From assembly GCA_902506565.1 (NCBI GenBank), contig LR732703.1, positions 3,888,256 through 3,952,255 on the forward strand: DNA of 64,000 nt, given 5' to 3'. The position numbers were made by a program, and so were the translations under genes. A model generated the notes under the pieces. It made no database searches, was not told where the DNA came from, and saw nothing but the letters and a program-made list of their open reading frames with translations. Below, piece by piece: positions 10,279-19,188 of this stretch; position 1 is the stretch's first letter, and each line of letters opens with the position of its first letter. The stretch is from Burkholderiales bacterium 8X (GTDB lineage: Bacteria > Pseudomonadota > Gammaproteobacteria > Burkholderiales > Burkholderiaceae_C).

Positions 10279-11061
10279 ATGAGCAACATCCTCGAACGAA
10301 GCTTCTACGTCCTCGAGCACCTCGCGTCCCATCCGCAAGGGCTGCCGCTATCGGCGCTGTCGTCCGAACTCTCCCTGCCGCTCAGTGCGACGCATCGGCT
10401 GCTGGCCGAGCTCGTGCGCTGCGGCTACGTTCGGCAGGACCAGAAGCACGGCACCTACGTGCTCACCATCAAGCTGGTATCGCTCGGTCTCAACTTCCTG
10501 AGCGCGAGCGGCGTGGTCGACATCGCGCAACCGCTTCTCGACCGGCTGGCGGTCGAATCCGGCGAACTGGTCCGGCTCGCGATGGTCGACGATGACGCCC
10601 TCACCTTCGTCGCCAAGGCGCAGGGCGCCGCGCGGGGCCTGCGCTATGACCCGGACATGGGCTTGTCGGTCAACCTGTCGTGCAGTGCCGCAGGCCATGC
10701 CTGGCTCTCGACCATGAGCGACGAGGAGGCGCTGCAGCGCGTCTCGCGGCAAGGCTTCGGGCAGCCGGCGGACTTCGGGCCGAACGCGCCGACCACGGTC
10801 AAGGCGCTGCTCGGCTACCTCGAAGCGGCACGAAAGCGCGGCTTCAGCCTGATCGTCGAAGCCTTCGCGCCGGGCATGACGGCGATGGCTGCGCCGGTGC
10901 GCAATCGAGCCGGCGCTGCGATCGGCGTGGTGACCATCGCCGGGCCGATGGTCAGGTTGACCGAGGAACGGATGTTGTCGCTCGGAGGCGCCTTGTTGAA
11001 GACGACCGACGATCTGGCGCTGGCCGCCGGTGGATCGCCGTTGATGCGTCAACGTGCGTGA
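10279..11061 (+). CDS. IclR-family transcriptional regulator
   Basis: A 260-residue protein with an N-terminal winged helix-turn-helix (SNILERSFYVLEHLAS, then LSLPLSATHRLLAELVRCGYV, residues about 1-60) and a C-terminal IclR effector domain. Within the latter are ELVRLAMVDDDALTFVAKAQG and SCSAAGHAWLSTMSDEEA, and a final MAAPVRNRAGAAIGVVTIAGP, all standard. The ATG at 10279 leaves a 190-bp divergent gap holding the palindromes described separately. It most likely controls the TRAP-aroQ-dehydrogenase unit. Confidence 0.88.
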   Translation: MSNILERSFYVLEHLASHPQGLPLSALSSELSLPLSATHRLLAELVRCGYVRQDQKHGTYVLTIKLVSLGLNFLSASGVVDIAQPLLDRLAVESGELVRLAMVDDDALTFVAKAQGAARGLRYDPDMGLSVNLSCSAAGHAWLSTMSDEEALQRVSRQGFGQPADFGPNAPTTVKALLGYLEAARKRGFSLIVEAFAPGMTAMAAPVRNRAGAAIGVVTIAGPMVRLTEERMLSLGGALLKTTDDLALAAGGSPLMRQRA

Positions 11062-11086
11062 CGGGCGAGTGATAGAACGGGAAAGA

Positions 11087-11162
11087 TGGTGCCGCTTGTC
11101 GGAATCGAACTGACGACCTTCCGCTTACAAGGCGGGTGCTCTACCAACTGAGCTAAAGCGGC
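11087..11162 (-). tRNA. tRNA-Thr (anticodon TGT)
   Basis: Reading the minus strand gives a full cloverleaf. The acceptor GCCGCTT pairs with AAGCGGC, the D-arm contains GCTCAGTTGGTAGAGC, the anticodon loop is CTTGTAA with anticodon TGT (reads ACA threonine codons), and the T-arm contains GTTCGATTC. CCA is encoded at 11087-11089. It lies just downstream of sspB on the same strand and is convergent with iclR. Confidence 0.95.
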
Positions 11163-11208
11163 AAGAAAGACGAAGACAAATTCTATCGGTGCGGCAGATC
11201 AGAGCGCG

Positions 11209-11781
11209 CTACTTGATCCGCTTGAGAGAGGGCCGCGACCCCGCACCGCCAGAGGGGCGCGGCGGCTCGCCATCGTCTGTCGTCTCTGCGCCCGGCGCCA
11301 TCGAGCCTTCTTCGGCAGGGTGGTCGTCGACCAGATGAACGACGCGGCTCGCATCGCCTTCGTTGCCGCGCGAGGCATCGCGCAGCGACGGACGCGGTCC
11401 AGGCAAGGCGCCCCCCTTTGCAGCGCCACCACCATTCGCATCCTGAGGCATCGACGGTGCCGGCGCCGGAAAAGCCATGCCCTGCCCGTTCTCGCGTGCG
11501 TAGATGGCGATCACCCGCCCCACCGGCACGCTGATCTCGCGCGCGGTTCCGGCGAAGCGCGCCTTGAACTCGATGAAGTCGTTGCCGAGCTTGAGCGAGC
11601 TGGTCGCATCGAAGCTGATGTTCAGGACGATCTCGCCGTTCTTCACGTACTCGCGCGGAACCTGGACGCTGTCGTCGACCTGCACCGCGACATACGGCGT
11701 GAAGCCGTTGTCCGTGCACCACTCGTACAACGCACGGATGAGGTACGGCCGCGTGGAAGTCGATTCGAGCGCGCTGATCAT
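11209..11781 (-). CDS. sspB: ClpXP protease specificity-enhancing factor SspB
   Basis: An adaptor that delivers ssrA-tagged peptides to the ClpXP protease. The folded N-terminal domain (about 110 residues) includes RPYLIRALYEWCTDNGFTPY and EIVLNISFDATSSLKLGNDFIEFKARF, the SspB fold signature. A long low-complexity, probably disordered linker of about 70 residues follows. The last residues RPSLKRIK match the ClpX-binding tail type seen in Escherichia coli SspB. It follows sspA by 49 bp, as in other proteobacteria. Confidence 0.93.
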   Translation of the reverse strand: MISALESTSTRPYLIRALYEWCTDNGFTPYVAVQVDDSVQVPREYVKNGEIVLNISFDATSSLKLGNDFIEFKARFAGTAREISVPVGRVIAIYARENGQGMAFPAPAPSMPQDANGGGAAKGGALPGPRPSLRDASRGNEGDASRVVHLVDDHPAEEGSMAPGAETTDDGEPPRPSGGAGSRPSLKRIK

Positions 11782-11830
11782 GTGGATCCCATGCGAAAAG
11801 GGCGAACGGCAGTCGGGCGGGTTGCCAAGC

Positions 11831-12442
11831 CTACTTGCGCATCACCTTTTCGGAAGGCGTCAGTGCTTCGATGTAGGCAGGGCGCGAGAAGATGCGCTCA
11901 GCGTACTTCAAAAGCGGCGCGGCGTTCTTGCTCAGGTCGATGCCGTAGTAGTCGAGGCGCCAGAGCAGCGGCGCGATGGCCACGTCGAGCATCGAGAAGC
12001 TGTCGCCCAGCATCCACTTGTTCTTGAGGAACACCGGGGCGAGTTGGGTAAGCCGGTCGCGGATGTGCGCGCGTGCCTTCTCCATGGCCTTCTCGTTGCC
12101 CTTGGTGGTGCGGTTCTCGAGCGCCGAAACATGGATGAAGAGCTCCTTCTCGAAGTTGAGGAGGAAGAGCCGCACGCGAGCGCGATCGACCGGGTCGCCG
12201 GGCATCAGCTGCGGATGCGGGAAGCGCTCGTCGATGTACTCGTTGATGATGTTCGACTCATAGAGGATCAGGTCGCGCTCGACCAGGATCGGCACCTGGC
12301 CGTACGGATTCATCACGTTGATGTCCTCGGGCTTGTTGTAGAGGTCCACATCGCGGATCTCGAAGTCCATGCCTTTCTCGAACAGCACGAAGCGGCAACG
12401 GTGAGAAAAGGGACAGGTCGTTCCTGAGTACAAGACCATCAT
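11831..12442 (-). CDS. sspA: Stringent starvation protein A (GST fold)
   Basis: An RNA-polymerase-associated regulator with a glutathione-S-transferase fold, 203 residues. It starts MMVLYSGTTCPFSHRCRFVLFEKGMDFE and has the NPYGQVPILVERDLILYESNII thioredoxin-like half. The helical domain ends near EALTPSEKVMRK. The ribosome-binding site AGGAG is placed 9 nt before the ATG. A terminator-like hairpin ends only about 20 nt upstream, leaving little room for a separate promoter. Confidence 0.92.
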   Translation of the reverse strand: MMVLYSGTTCPFSHRCRFVLFEKGMDFEIRDVDLYNKPEDINVMNPYGQVPILVERDLILYESNIINEYIDERFPHPQLMPGDPVDRARVRLFLLNFEKELFIHVSALENRTTKGNEKAMEKARAHIRDRLTQLAPVFLKNKWMLGDSFSMLDVAIAPLLWRLDYYGIDLSKNAAPLLKYAERIFSRPAYIEALTPSEKVMRK

Positions 12443-12462
12443 GGCTTAAGGCTCCTAAAAAT

Positions 12463-12495
12463 CAAAAAGAGTGGATCGCGTAGGCGACCCACTCT
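12463..12495 (-). terminator. Terminator after petC, immediately before sspA
   Basis: AGAGTGG (12468-12474) pairs with CCACTCT (12489-12495), with an imperfect inner extension. On the minus strand it runs into TTTTTGATTTTT. It is a strong intrinsic terminator for petABC, yet its T-tract ends about 20 nt from the sspA start codon. Confidence 0.8.
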
Positions 12496-12531
12496 GCGGG
12501 ACCGGCCGCGGCGCGGCCGATCGGGAACGTG

Positions 12532-13287
12532 CTACTTGACGTCTTTCCAGTACGAGGCGTTGAGGCGCCATACGAAGACCACCGCCAGGAGCAGGAACAG
12601 CAACACCCATACGCCGACCCGGACCCGCGTGTTCTGCGCCGGTTCGGCCATCCACTGCAGGTAGCCGACCAGGTCGCCCATGGCCTGGTCGAACTGCAGG
12701 GGCGTCATGGTACCGGGGGATACCTGCTCCCAGCCCTTGAAGACCTCGGTCTCGTGGCCGTGCGACTCCACCTTGGTGTAGACCGGGCGGCGCTCGCCCT
12801 GCAGTTCCCACATCACGTGCGGCATGGCCACCGAGGGATAGGCGAGATTGTTCCAGCCGGTCGCCTTGGTGTCGTCGCGATAGAAGGTGCGCAGGTAGGT
12901 GTAGAGGTAGTCGGCACCGGTGCCGCCGTGGCCTGCGCGCGAACGGGCAACCAGGGTGAGGTCGGGCGGCACGCCGCCGAACCACTCCTTGGCCTGCTTC
13001 GGCTCGATATTGGCCTTCATGGTCTCGCCGACCTTGTCGGTCGCGAAAAGCAGGTTGCTCTTGATCTGCTGCTCGCTGATGCCGATGTCCTGCAGCCGGT
13101 TGTAGCGCATGAACGCCGCGGAGTGGCAGTTGAGGCAGTAGTTGACGAACAACTTGGCGCCGTTCTGCAGCGAGGCCAGGTCGGTCGTCTTGTTGGGCGC
13201 CTTGTCCCAGGCGAGCCCGCCTTCGGCGGCATGGGCGCCCACCGCCAGGCCGAGCGCGGCGATCAAAGTGAGGATCAGTTTCTTCAT
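12532..13287 (-). CDS. petC: Cytochrome c1 of the bc1 complex
   Basis: The membrane-anchored c-type heme subunit that takes electrons from the Rieske protein. 251 residues: a signal peptide ending AVGAHA, the heme attachment site CLNCH with nearby SAAFMRYNRL, the axial methionine in PSVAMPHVMW, and one C-terminal anchor (VGVWVLLFLLLAVVFVWRL). The ATG at 13287 begins MKKLILTL; an earlier in-frame ATG at 13308 would overlap petB. It is the last gene of petABC. Heme attachment would rely on the system II genes at the right end of the window. Confidence 0.96.
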   Translation of the reverse strand: MKKLILTLIAALGLAVGAHAAEGGLAWDKAPNKTTDLASLQNGAKLFVNYCLNCHSAAFMRYNRLQDIGISEQQIKSNLLFATDKVGETMKANIEPKQAKEWFGGVPPDLTLVARSRAGHGGTGADYLYTYLRTFYRDDTKATGWNNLAYPSVAMPHVMWELQGERRPVYTKVESHGHETEVFKGWEQVSPGTMTPLQFDQAMGDLVGYLQWMAEPAQNTRVRVGVWVLLFLLLAVVFVWRLNASYWKDVK

Positions 13288-13304
13288 TCTTGCGTCTCCC
13301 GGCC

Positions 13305-14705
13305 TCAATGCGCGCTGAAGGTCACGCGCTCGGGGACCGGCTTGAATTCACCAATGCGGCTCCACCACGGCATCAAGAGGAAGAAGCCGAAGTAGAAGAG
13401 CGTGCCGACCTGCGATACCCGTTCGCCGAGCGGAGACGGCGGCTGCACGCCCAGGTACGCCAGGATCACGAAATTGATGACGAAGATGCCGTAGAGGTAC
13501 CAGTGCCAGTTCGGCCGATAGCGGATCGACCGGACCGGGCTGTTGTCGAGCCAGGGCAGGAAGAACAGGATGATGACCGCACCGCCCATCACCACCACCC
13601 CCCAGAACTTGGCGTCGATGTTGAGCATGAGCGCCGCGACGATCACGGCACCGATGACGAAGCCGGCCTTGACGAAGGTCGGTACGCGGGCCTTCCAGGC
13701 ACCCAGCACGGCTGCAGCGATCACGCAGGCGATGAGCGCATACATCATCTCGCTGGTGATGGCGCGAAGCATCGAATAGAACGGCGTGAAGTACCAGACC
13801 GGAGCGATGTGGTTCGGCGTCTTGAGCGGATCGGCCGGGATGAAGTTGTTGTACTCGAGGAAGTAGCCGCCCGCCTCGGGTGCGAAGAAGATCACCGCCG
13901 AGAAGATGGTGAGGAACACCACCACGCCGAAGATGTCGTGCACCGTATAGAACGGATGCGACGGAATACCGTCGAGCGGATGGCCATCGGGGCCGCGGCG
14001 GGCCTTGATCTCGATGCCGTCCGGATTGTTCGAGCCGACTTCGTGCAGCGCAATCAGGTGGGCGACGACCAGGCCGAGCAGCACCAGCGGCACGGCGATC
14101 ACGTGGAAGCTGAAGAAGCGGTTGAGCGTGGCGTCGCTCACCACGTAGTCGCCGCGAATCAGGAGGGCGAGGTCCGGACCGACGAACGGAATGGCGGAGA
14201 ACAGGTTGACGATCACCTGCGCGCCCCAATAGCTCATCTGGCCCCAAGGCAGCAGGTAGCCCATGAAGGCCTCGGCCATGAGGCACAGGAAGATGGCGCA
14301 GCCGAAGATCCAGATCAGCTCGCGCGGCTTGCGGTAGCTGCCGTAGATGAGCCCGCGGAACATGTGCAGGTACACCACGATGAAGAAGGCCGACGCACCC
14401 GTCGAATGCATGTAGCGGATCAACCAGCCCCAGGGCACGTCCCGCATGATGTACTCGACCGACGCGAAGGCCTGCGCCGCATCGGGCTTGTAGTGCATGA
14501 CCAGGAAGATGCCGGTCACGATCTGGATCACCAGCACGAACATCGCGAGCGAGCCGAAGATGTACCAAATGTTGAAGTTCTTGGGTGCGTAGTACTGCCC
14601 CCACTGCTCGTTCCAGAGCTTGGTCAGCGGGAAGCGGTTGTCGACCCAGTTGAGCAGGCGCTCGTTGGCGGGCGCGTTGGGGGAGATCTCTTTGAATTCA
14701 GCCAT
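13305..14705 (-). CDS. petB: Cytochrome b of the bc1 complex
   Basis: The central quinol-oxidising subunit, 466 residues with about nine membrane helices. Heme-ligand histidines are visible in LIRYMHSTGASAFFIVVYLHMFRG and in FSFHVIAVPLVLLGLVVAHLI. The quinol-site stretch PWGQMSYWGAQV is present. The length is that of the longer proteobacterial form, with extra C-terminal helices. It lies 10 bp after petA and 17 bp before petC in one transcript. Confidence 0.97.
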   Translation of the reverse strand: MAEFKEISPNAPANERLLNWVDNRFPLTKLWNEQWGQYYAPKNFNIWYIFGSLAMFVLVIQIVTGIFLVMHYKPDAAQAFASVEYIMRDVPWGWLIRYMHSTGASAFFIVVYLHMFRGLIYGSYRKPRELIWIFGCAIFLCLMAEAFMGYLLPWGQMSYWGAQVIVNLFSAIPFVGPDLALLIRGDYVVSDATLNRFFSFHVIAVPLVLLGLVVAHLIALHEVGSNNPDGIEIKARRGPDGHPLDGIPSHPFYTVHDIFGVVVFLTIFSAVIFFAPEAGGYFLEYNNFIPADPLKTPNHIAPVWYFTPFYSMLRAITSEMMYALIACVIAAAVLGAWKARVPTFVKAGFVIGAVIVAALMLNIDAKFWGVVVMGGAVIILFFLPWLDNSPVRSIRYRPNWHWYLYGIFVINFVILAYLGVQPPSPLGERVSQVGTLFYFGFFLLMPWWSRIGEFKPVPERVTFSAH

Positions 14706-14715
14706 GTCGTTGTTC

Positions 14716-15336
14716 TCAGGCGGCCTTGGTGTCGTCTTCGCCGATCAGGAGGCGAGTGGCCGAGAGGTACTTGTGGGGCGGCACCGGCAGGTTGTCGGGC
14801 GCGGGCTTGTTCTTGTAGACGCGGCCGGCCAGGTCGAAGGTCGAGCCGTGGCAGGGGCAGAGGAAGCCGCCGCCCCAGTCGTCGGGCAGCGACGGCTGCG
14901 GACCTGCCTGGAGCCTGTCGATCGGCGAGCAGCCGAGGTGGGTGCAGATGCCGACCACGACCAGCACTTCGGGCTTGATCGAGCGGTTCTCGTTGCGCGC
15001 GTACTCGGGCGTGAATTCGTCGGGATTGCGCTTGGATTGGGGATCTGCCAACTGGGCATCGAGCTTGGGCAGCTGTGCCACCTGCTCGGCCGAGCGCCGA
15101 AGAATCCAGACCGGCTTGCCGCGCCATTCGACCGTCATCTTCTCGCCGGGCTGCAGCGATCCGATGTCGACTTCGACCGGCGCACCGGCTGCCTTGGCTT
15201 TCTCGGAGGGTTGGAAGGTGCTCACGAAAGGCACCGCAACGGCGACACCGCCCACCGCGCCAGCACAACCAGATGCAATCAACCACGTACGCTTGCTTCT
15301 GTCGACTCGCGGATGGCCGACGGACATGTCACTCAT
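14716..15336 (-). CDS. petA: Rieske iron-sulfur subunit of the bc1 complex
   Basis: A periplasmic 2Fe-2S protein held by an N-terminal helix, 206 residues. The cluster motifs are CTHLGCSP and CPCHGSTFD. The membrane/export segment is preceded by VDRSKRTWLIASG, a Tat-type motif in which the usual first arginine is lysine. The second of two possible starts (ATG 15336, MSDMSV) is chosen because GAGGA lies 6 nt upstream of it. It is the first gene of petABC. Confidence 0.95.
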   Translation of the reverse strand: MSDMSVGHPRVDRSKRTWLIASGCAGAVGGVAVAVPFVSTFQPSEKAKAAGAPVEVDIGSLQPGEKMTVEWRGKPVWILRRSAEQVAQLPKLDAQLADPQSKRNPDEFTPEYARNENRSIKPEVLVVVGICTHLGCSPIDRLQAGPQPSLPDDWGGGFLCPCHGSTFDLAGRVYKNKPAPDNLPVPPHKYLSATRLLIGEDDTKAA

Positions 15337-15500
15337 GGGGGTCCTCAATCTTCTTCGCTAGGGCATGGGGGTGAGCCGAAGATTGTAGCGGAGCGTCACC
15401 AGCGGTTTCAACGCGCGAAGCCGCGCCGCGGCAGCCTCCGCGCCACGCATGAGCGGTCTTTATACTGCCCCGCACATCCCACAACTTCGAGGAGATCGGC

Positions 15501-15929
15501 GTGAGTGTTCTCAAGGAATTCCGTGAGTTCGCCGTCAAGGGCAACGTCATCGACCTCGCGGTCGGCGTCATCATCGGCGCCGCTTTCGGAAAGATCGTCG
15601 ACTCGCTGGTGGCCGACGTCATCATGCCGATCGTGAGCCTGGTGTTCGGCAAGCTCGACTTCTCGAATCTCTACTTCGTCCTGGGCAGCGCGCCGCCCGG
15701 CGTGCCGAATAACCTCGCCGACCTCCGCAAGGCGGGCGTGGCCGTGCTGGCCTACGGCAACTTCATCACCATCCTGGTCAACTTCATCATCCTCGCCTTC
15801 ATCATCTTCATGATGGTCAAGCAGGTGAACCGGCTGCGCAAGAAGCAAGAGGCCGAACCCGTGCAGGCCGTGCCGCCGGAAGACATCGTGCTGTTGCGCG
15901 AAATCCGCGACAGCCTCAAGCGGGTCTAG
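15501..15929 (+). CDS. mscL: Large-conductance mechanosensitive channel MscL
   Basis: A pressure-relief channel of the inner membrane, 142 residues. The first helix contains EFAVKGNVIDLAVGVIIGAAFGKIV, the second YGNFITILVNFIILAFIIFMMV, and a charged cytoplasmic C-terminal helix carries VLLREIRDSL. The start is GTG at 15501 after an excellent ribosome-binding site GAGGAG. Its last 14 bp overlap the convergent pdxA. Confidence 0.97.
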   Translation: MSVLKEFREFAVKGNVIDLAVGVIIGAAFGKIVDSLVADVIMPIVSLVFGKLDFSNLYFVLGSAPPGVPNNLADLRKAGVAVLAYGNFITILVNFIILAFIIFMMVKQVNRLRKKQEAEPVQAVPPEDIVLLREIRDSLKRV

Positions 15930-16971
15930 TCGAAAGGGTCCGGGCCATCCGGACCGCCTCGATCAGGCTCGACGGGTCGGCCCGGCCCGTGCCCGCGATG
16001 TCGAAAGCGGTGCCGTGATCGGGGCTGGTGCGCACCAGCGGCAGCCCGAGCGTCACGTTCACGCCCTTCTCCACGCCCAGGTACTTGACCGGGATCAGCC
16101 CCTGGTCGTGGTACATCGCGACCACCACGTCGAATTCGCCGGGGTGCTCGGTCGTCGAACGGGCGCGCATGAAGACCGTGTCCGGCGCGAAGGGCCCATG
16201 CGCGTCGATGCCCTCGCGCCGGGCGGCATCGATCGCAGGCACGATGATTTCGATCTCCTCTCGCCCGAACAGGCCGCCCTCTCCCGCATGCGGATTGAGC
16301 CCGGCGACACCGATCCTCGGCGCCCGTCCGAGCAAGGCCTGCAAGGCGCCGTGCGTGATGCGCAAGGTCTGCAGCAGTTTGTCCGCGGTGAGCGCCTCGA
16401 TTGCATTGCGCAGCGACATGTGGATGCTGACCAGCACCGTGCGCAACTGGTCGTTGGCCAGCATCATGCGGACCGGCATCCGGTCGATGCCGACGCGTAG
16501 ATGCCTCGCGGATTCATCCTGCAGCAGTTCGGTATGCCCCGGGTAGTCGAAGCCGGCGGCCGACAGCGCCTCCTTGTGCAAGGGCGCGGTGACCAGCGCC
16601 GAAATGTCGCCGCGCAAGGCCGCCCGCGCCGCCCATTGCACGCATTCGCCGGCGATGCGGCCGGCTTCGGCGCTGACCGCGCCGATCGCGATGGCAGCCT
16701 GCGGAGGCGTCGTCGCCTGCCACACCGGAATGCAGCGCGGCGGCAGCGAGCCGACCTCGGCCAGGCTTCCGAGTTCGGCGACCGGCCAGGAGGGGCAGCC
16801 CGGACTGCTCAGCAAGCGTGAGGCGGCACGCACGATCTCGACGTCGCCCGCCACGAAGCAGCCGCGCAGCAGATCGGGTGCATCGCGAAACGCCTTGGCG
16901 ATGATTTCCGGCCCGATGCCGGCCGGGTCGCCCAAGGTGATGGCGATGGGTGATGGCGGTGGGTTCTTCAC
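15916..16971 (-). CDS. pdxA: 4-hydroxythreonine-4-phosphate dehydrogenase
   Basis: Oxidises 4-phosphohydroxy-threonine in pyridoxal phosphate synthesis. 351 residues with ITLGDPAGIGPEI at the N-terminus, the metal-ligand histidine in PGHTELLQ, LNPHAGEGGLFG, and MYHDQGLIPVKY followed by GTAFDIAGTG. The start is GTG at 16971, overlapping the stop of the upstream NIF3 gene by 4 bp (GTGA), which implies translational coupling. It ends against mscL with a 14-bp overlap. Confidence 0.95.
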   Translation of the reverse strand: MKNPPPSPIAITLGDPAGIGPEIIAKAFRDAPDLLRGCFVAGDVEIVRAASRLLSSPGCPSWPVAELGSLAEVGSLPPRCIPVWQATTPPQAAIAIGAVSAEAGRIAGECVQWAARAALRGDISALVTAPLHKEALSAAGFDYPGHTELLQDESARHLRVGIDRMPVRMMLANDQLRTVLVSIHMSLRNAIEALTADKLLQTLRITHGALQALLGRAPRIGVAGLNPHAGEGGLFGREEIEIIVPAIDAARREGIDAHGPFAPDTVFMRARSTTEHPGEFDVVVAMYHDQGLIPVKYLGVEKGVNVTLGLPLVRTSPDHGTAFDIAGTGRADPSSLIEAVRMARTLSTRPA

Positions 16972-17741
16972 GCGGGGTTGTCGATGTCGATGAACTCGTG
17001 CGCGAGGCCCAGCCGCGCCGCCACGTGACCGGCGACCGCCGGCGCGCCGTAACGCTCGGTCGCATGATGACCGCAGGCCAGGTAGGCCACGCCCATCTCT
17101 CGCGCGTAGTGCGCCTGGGGCTCGGAGATCTCCCCGGTGATGAAGGCCTCGGCGCCGGCCGCGATCGCCGCCTCGAAGTAGCTTTGCGCGCCGCCGGTGC
17201 ACCAGGCCACGTTCCGGATCGGACCGGCTGCCGGGCCGACCAGCGTCGGCGTCCGTCCGAGCACATCGCGAACATGGTCGGCCAAGGCCGATGCGCTCTC
17301 GAACGTCGTTCCGTCCGTGCGACCGCCGATGAAGCCGAGCTCCTGCTCGCCGAAGCGACCTGTGCTGCCGGCATGCGGCACCAGGCCGAGCTGGAGGCCG
17401 AGCTGCGCGTTGTTGCCGAGCTCGGGATGCGCGTCGAGCGGCAGGTGATAGGCGAAGAGGTTGACGTCGTCGCCCAGCAGCAAACCGAGTCGCTGCCGCA
17501 TCCAGCCGGTGACGCACCCGTCCTGCCCGCGCCAGAAAAGCCCGTGGTGCACGAAGATCGCATCCGCCTCGGCACGAATCGCCGCCTCGATCAGCGCCTT
17601 GCTGGCGGTGACGCCGGAGACGATCTTGCGGATGGTCGTGCGTCCCTCGACCTGGAGCCCGTTCGGGCCGAAATCCTTGAAGCGCTGCGGCGACAGCAGC
17701 AGGTCGAAGGCGTTGAGAAGTTCGTGCGGCGTCGTGCTCAT
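16968..17741 (-). CDS. NIF3/YbgI-family dinuclear metal protein
   Basis: A 257-residue member of the Nif3-like hexameric, dinuclear metal-binding family (often annotated GTP cyclohydrolase 1 type 2), whose reaction is still debated. Metal-site motifs are FVHHGLFWRG near residue 63 and TGEISEPQAHYAREMG with ACGHHATERYG towards the end. The ATG at 17741 gives the expected MSTTPHELLNAFDLLL start. It is coupled to pdxA by a 4-bp overlap and divergent from the DegS-type protease. Confidence 0.88.
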   Translation of the reverse strand: MSTTPHELLNAFDLLLSPQRFKDFGPNGLQVEGRTTIRKIVSGVTASKALIEAAIRAEADAIFVHHGLFWRGQDGCVTGWMRQRLGLLLGDDVNLFAYHLPLDAHPELGNNAQLGLQLGLVPHAGSTGRFGEQELGFIGGRTDGTTFESASALADHVRDVLGRTPTLVGPAAGPIRNVAWCTGGAQSYFEAAIAAGAEAFITGEISEPQAHYAREMGVAYLACGHHATERYGAPAVAGHVAARLGLAHEFIDIDNPA

Positions 17742-17899
17742 GCCGACATTCTGGACCGGCTCGGCGGCCGATGCGGCGGCATGGTTCGACGCATGGCGTC
17801 GGCCGGCCCGGCTCCCACTCGACAGTCGACCTTGAGGGACAATCCTGCCTGCCGTGCCCCGCACGACTGCCGTTCAGCCCCTCTTCGCACCCACCCTCC

Positions 17900-19060
<1,161 letters not shown>

Positions 19061-19076
19061 CGGCGCTTCGAAGATC

Positions 19077-19090
19077 GGCCGGTTCCGGCC
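19077..19090 (+). repeat. GC-rich palindrome after the DegS-type gene
   Basis: GGCCGG (19077-19082) and CCGGCC (19085-19090) form a tight inverted repeat 16 bp after the stop codon. There is no T-run, so intrinsic termination is doubtful. Confidence 0.4.
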
Positions 19091-19102
19091 AGCGAACGCG
19101 GT

Positions 19103-19185
19103 GGGGTCGGGCGCTCGGGCGCTCGGGCGGTTGGGTGGTTGGGCGGTCGGGGAGCGGGAAGACGGGGTGTACGAGGTGTACGAGG
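19103..19185 (+). repeat. G-run tract with 8-bp period and an adjacent 9-bp duplication
   Basis: Nine runs of three or four G occur between 19103 and 19167. Six of them are spaced exactly 8 bp apart (GGGCGCTC twice, then GGGCGGTT, GGGTGGTT, GGGCGGTC, GGGG). Immediately after, TGTACGAGG is duplicated in tandem (19168-19176, 19177-19185). The G-rich strand is the coding strand of the upstream protease gene, so its mRNA tail could fold as a G-quadruplex. It ends 3 bp before the tatC stop codon. Confidence 0.8.
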
Positions 19186-19188
19186 TGC

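Noticed and set aside
3367..11061. The accessory region as a horizontally acquired island
   Set aside because: Base composition and codon use look like the rest of the window, and no mobility genes or direct repeats bound it.
11087..11162. tRNA-Thr as an integration site for a genomic island
   Set aside because: Flanks are ordinary (sspB, iclR), no integrase or repeated tRNA 3' end was seen in the window.
16968..17741. NIF3-family gene as a genuine GTP cyclohydrolase
   Set aside because: The family name is historical and the activity is disputed. Only the metal-binding family can be claimed.
19168..19185. The tandem TGTACGAGG as a CRISPR-like or phage attachment repeat
   Set aside because: Only two adjacent copies without spacers and no cas, integrase or tRNA boundary nearby.
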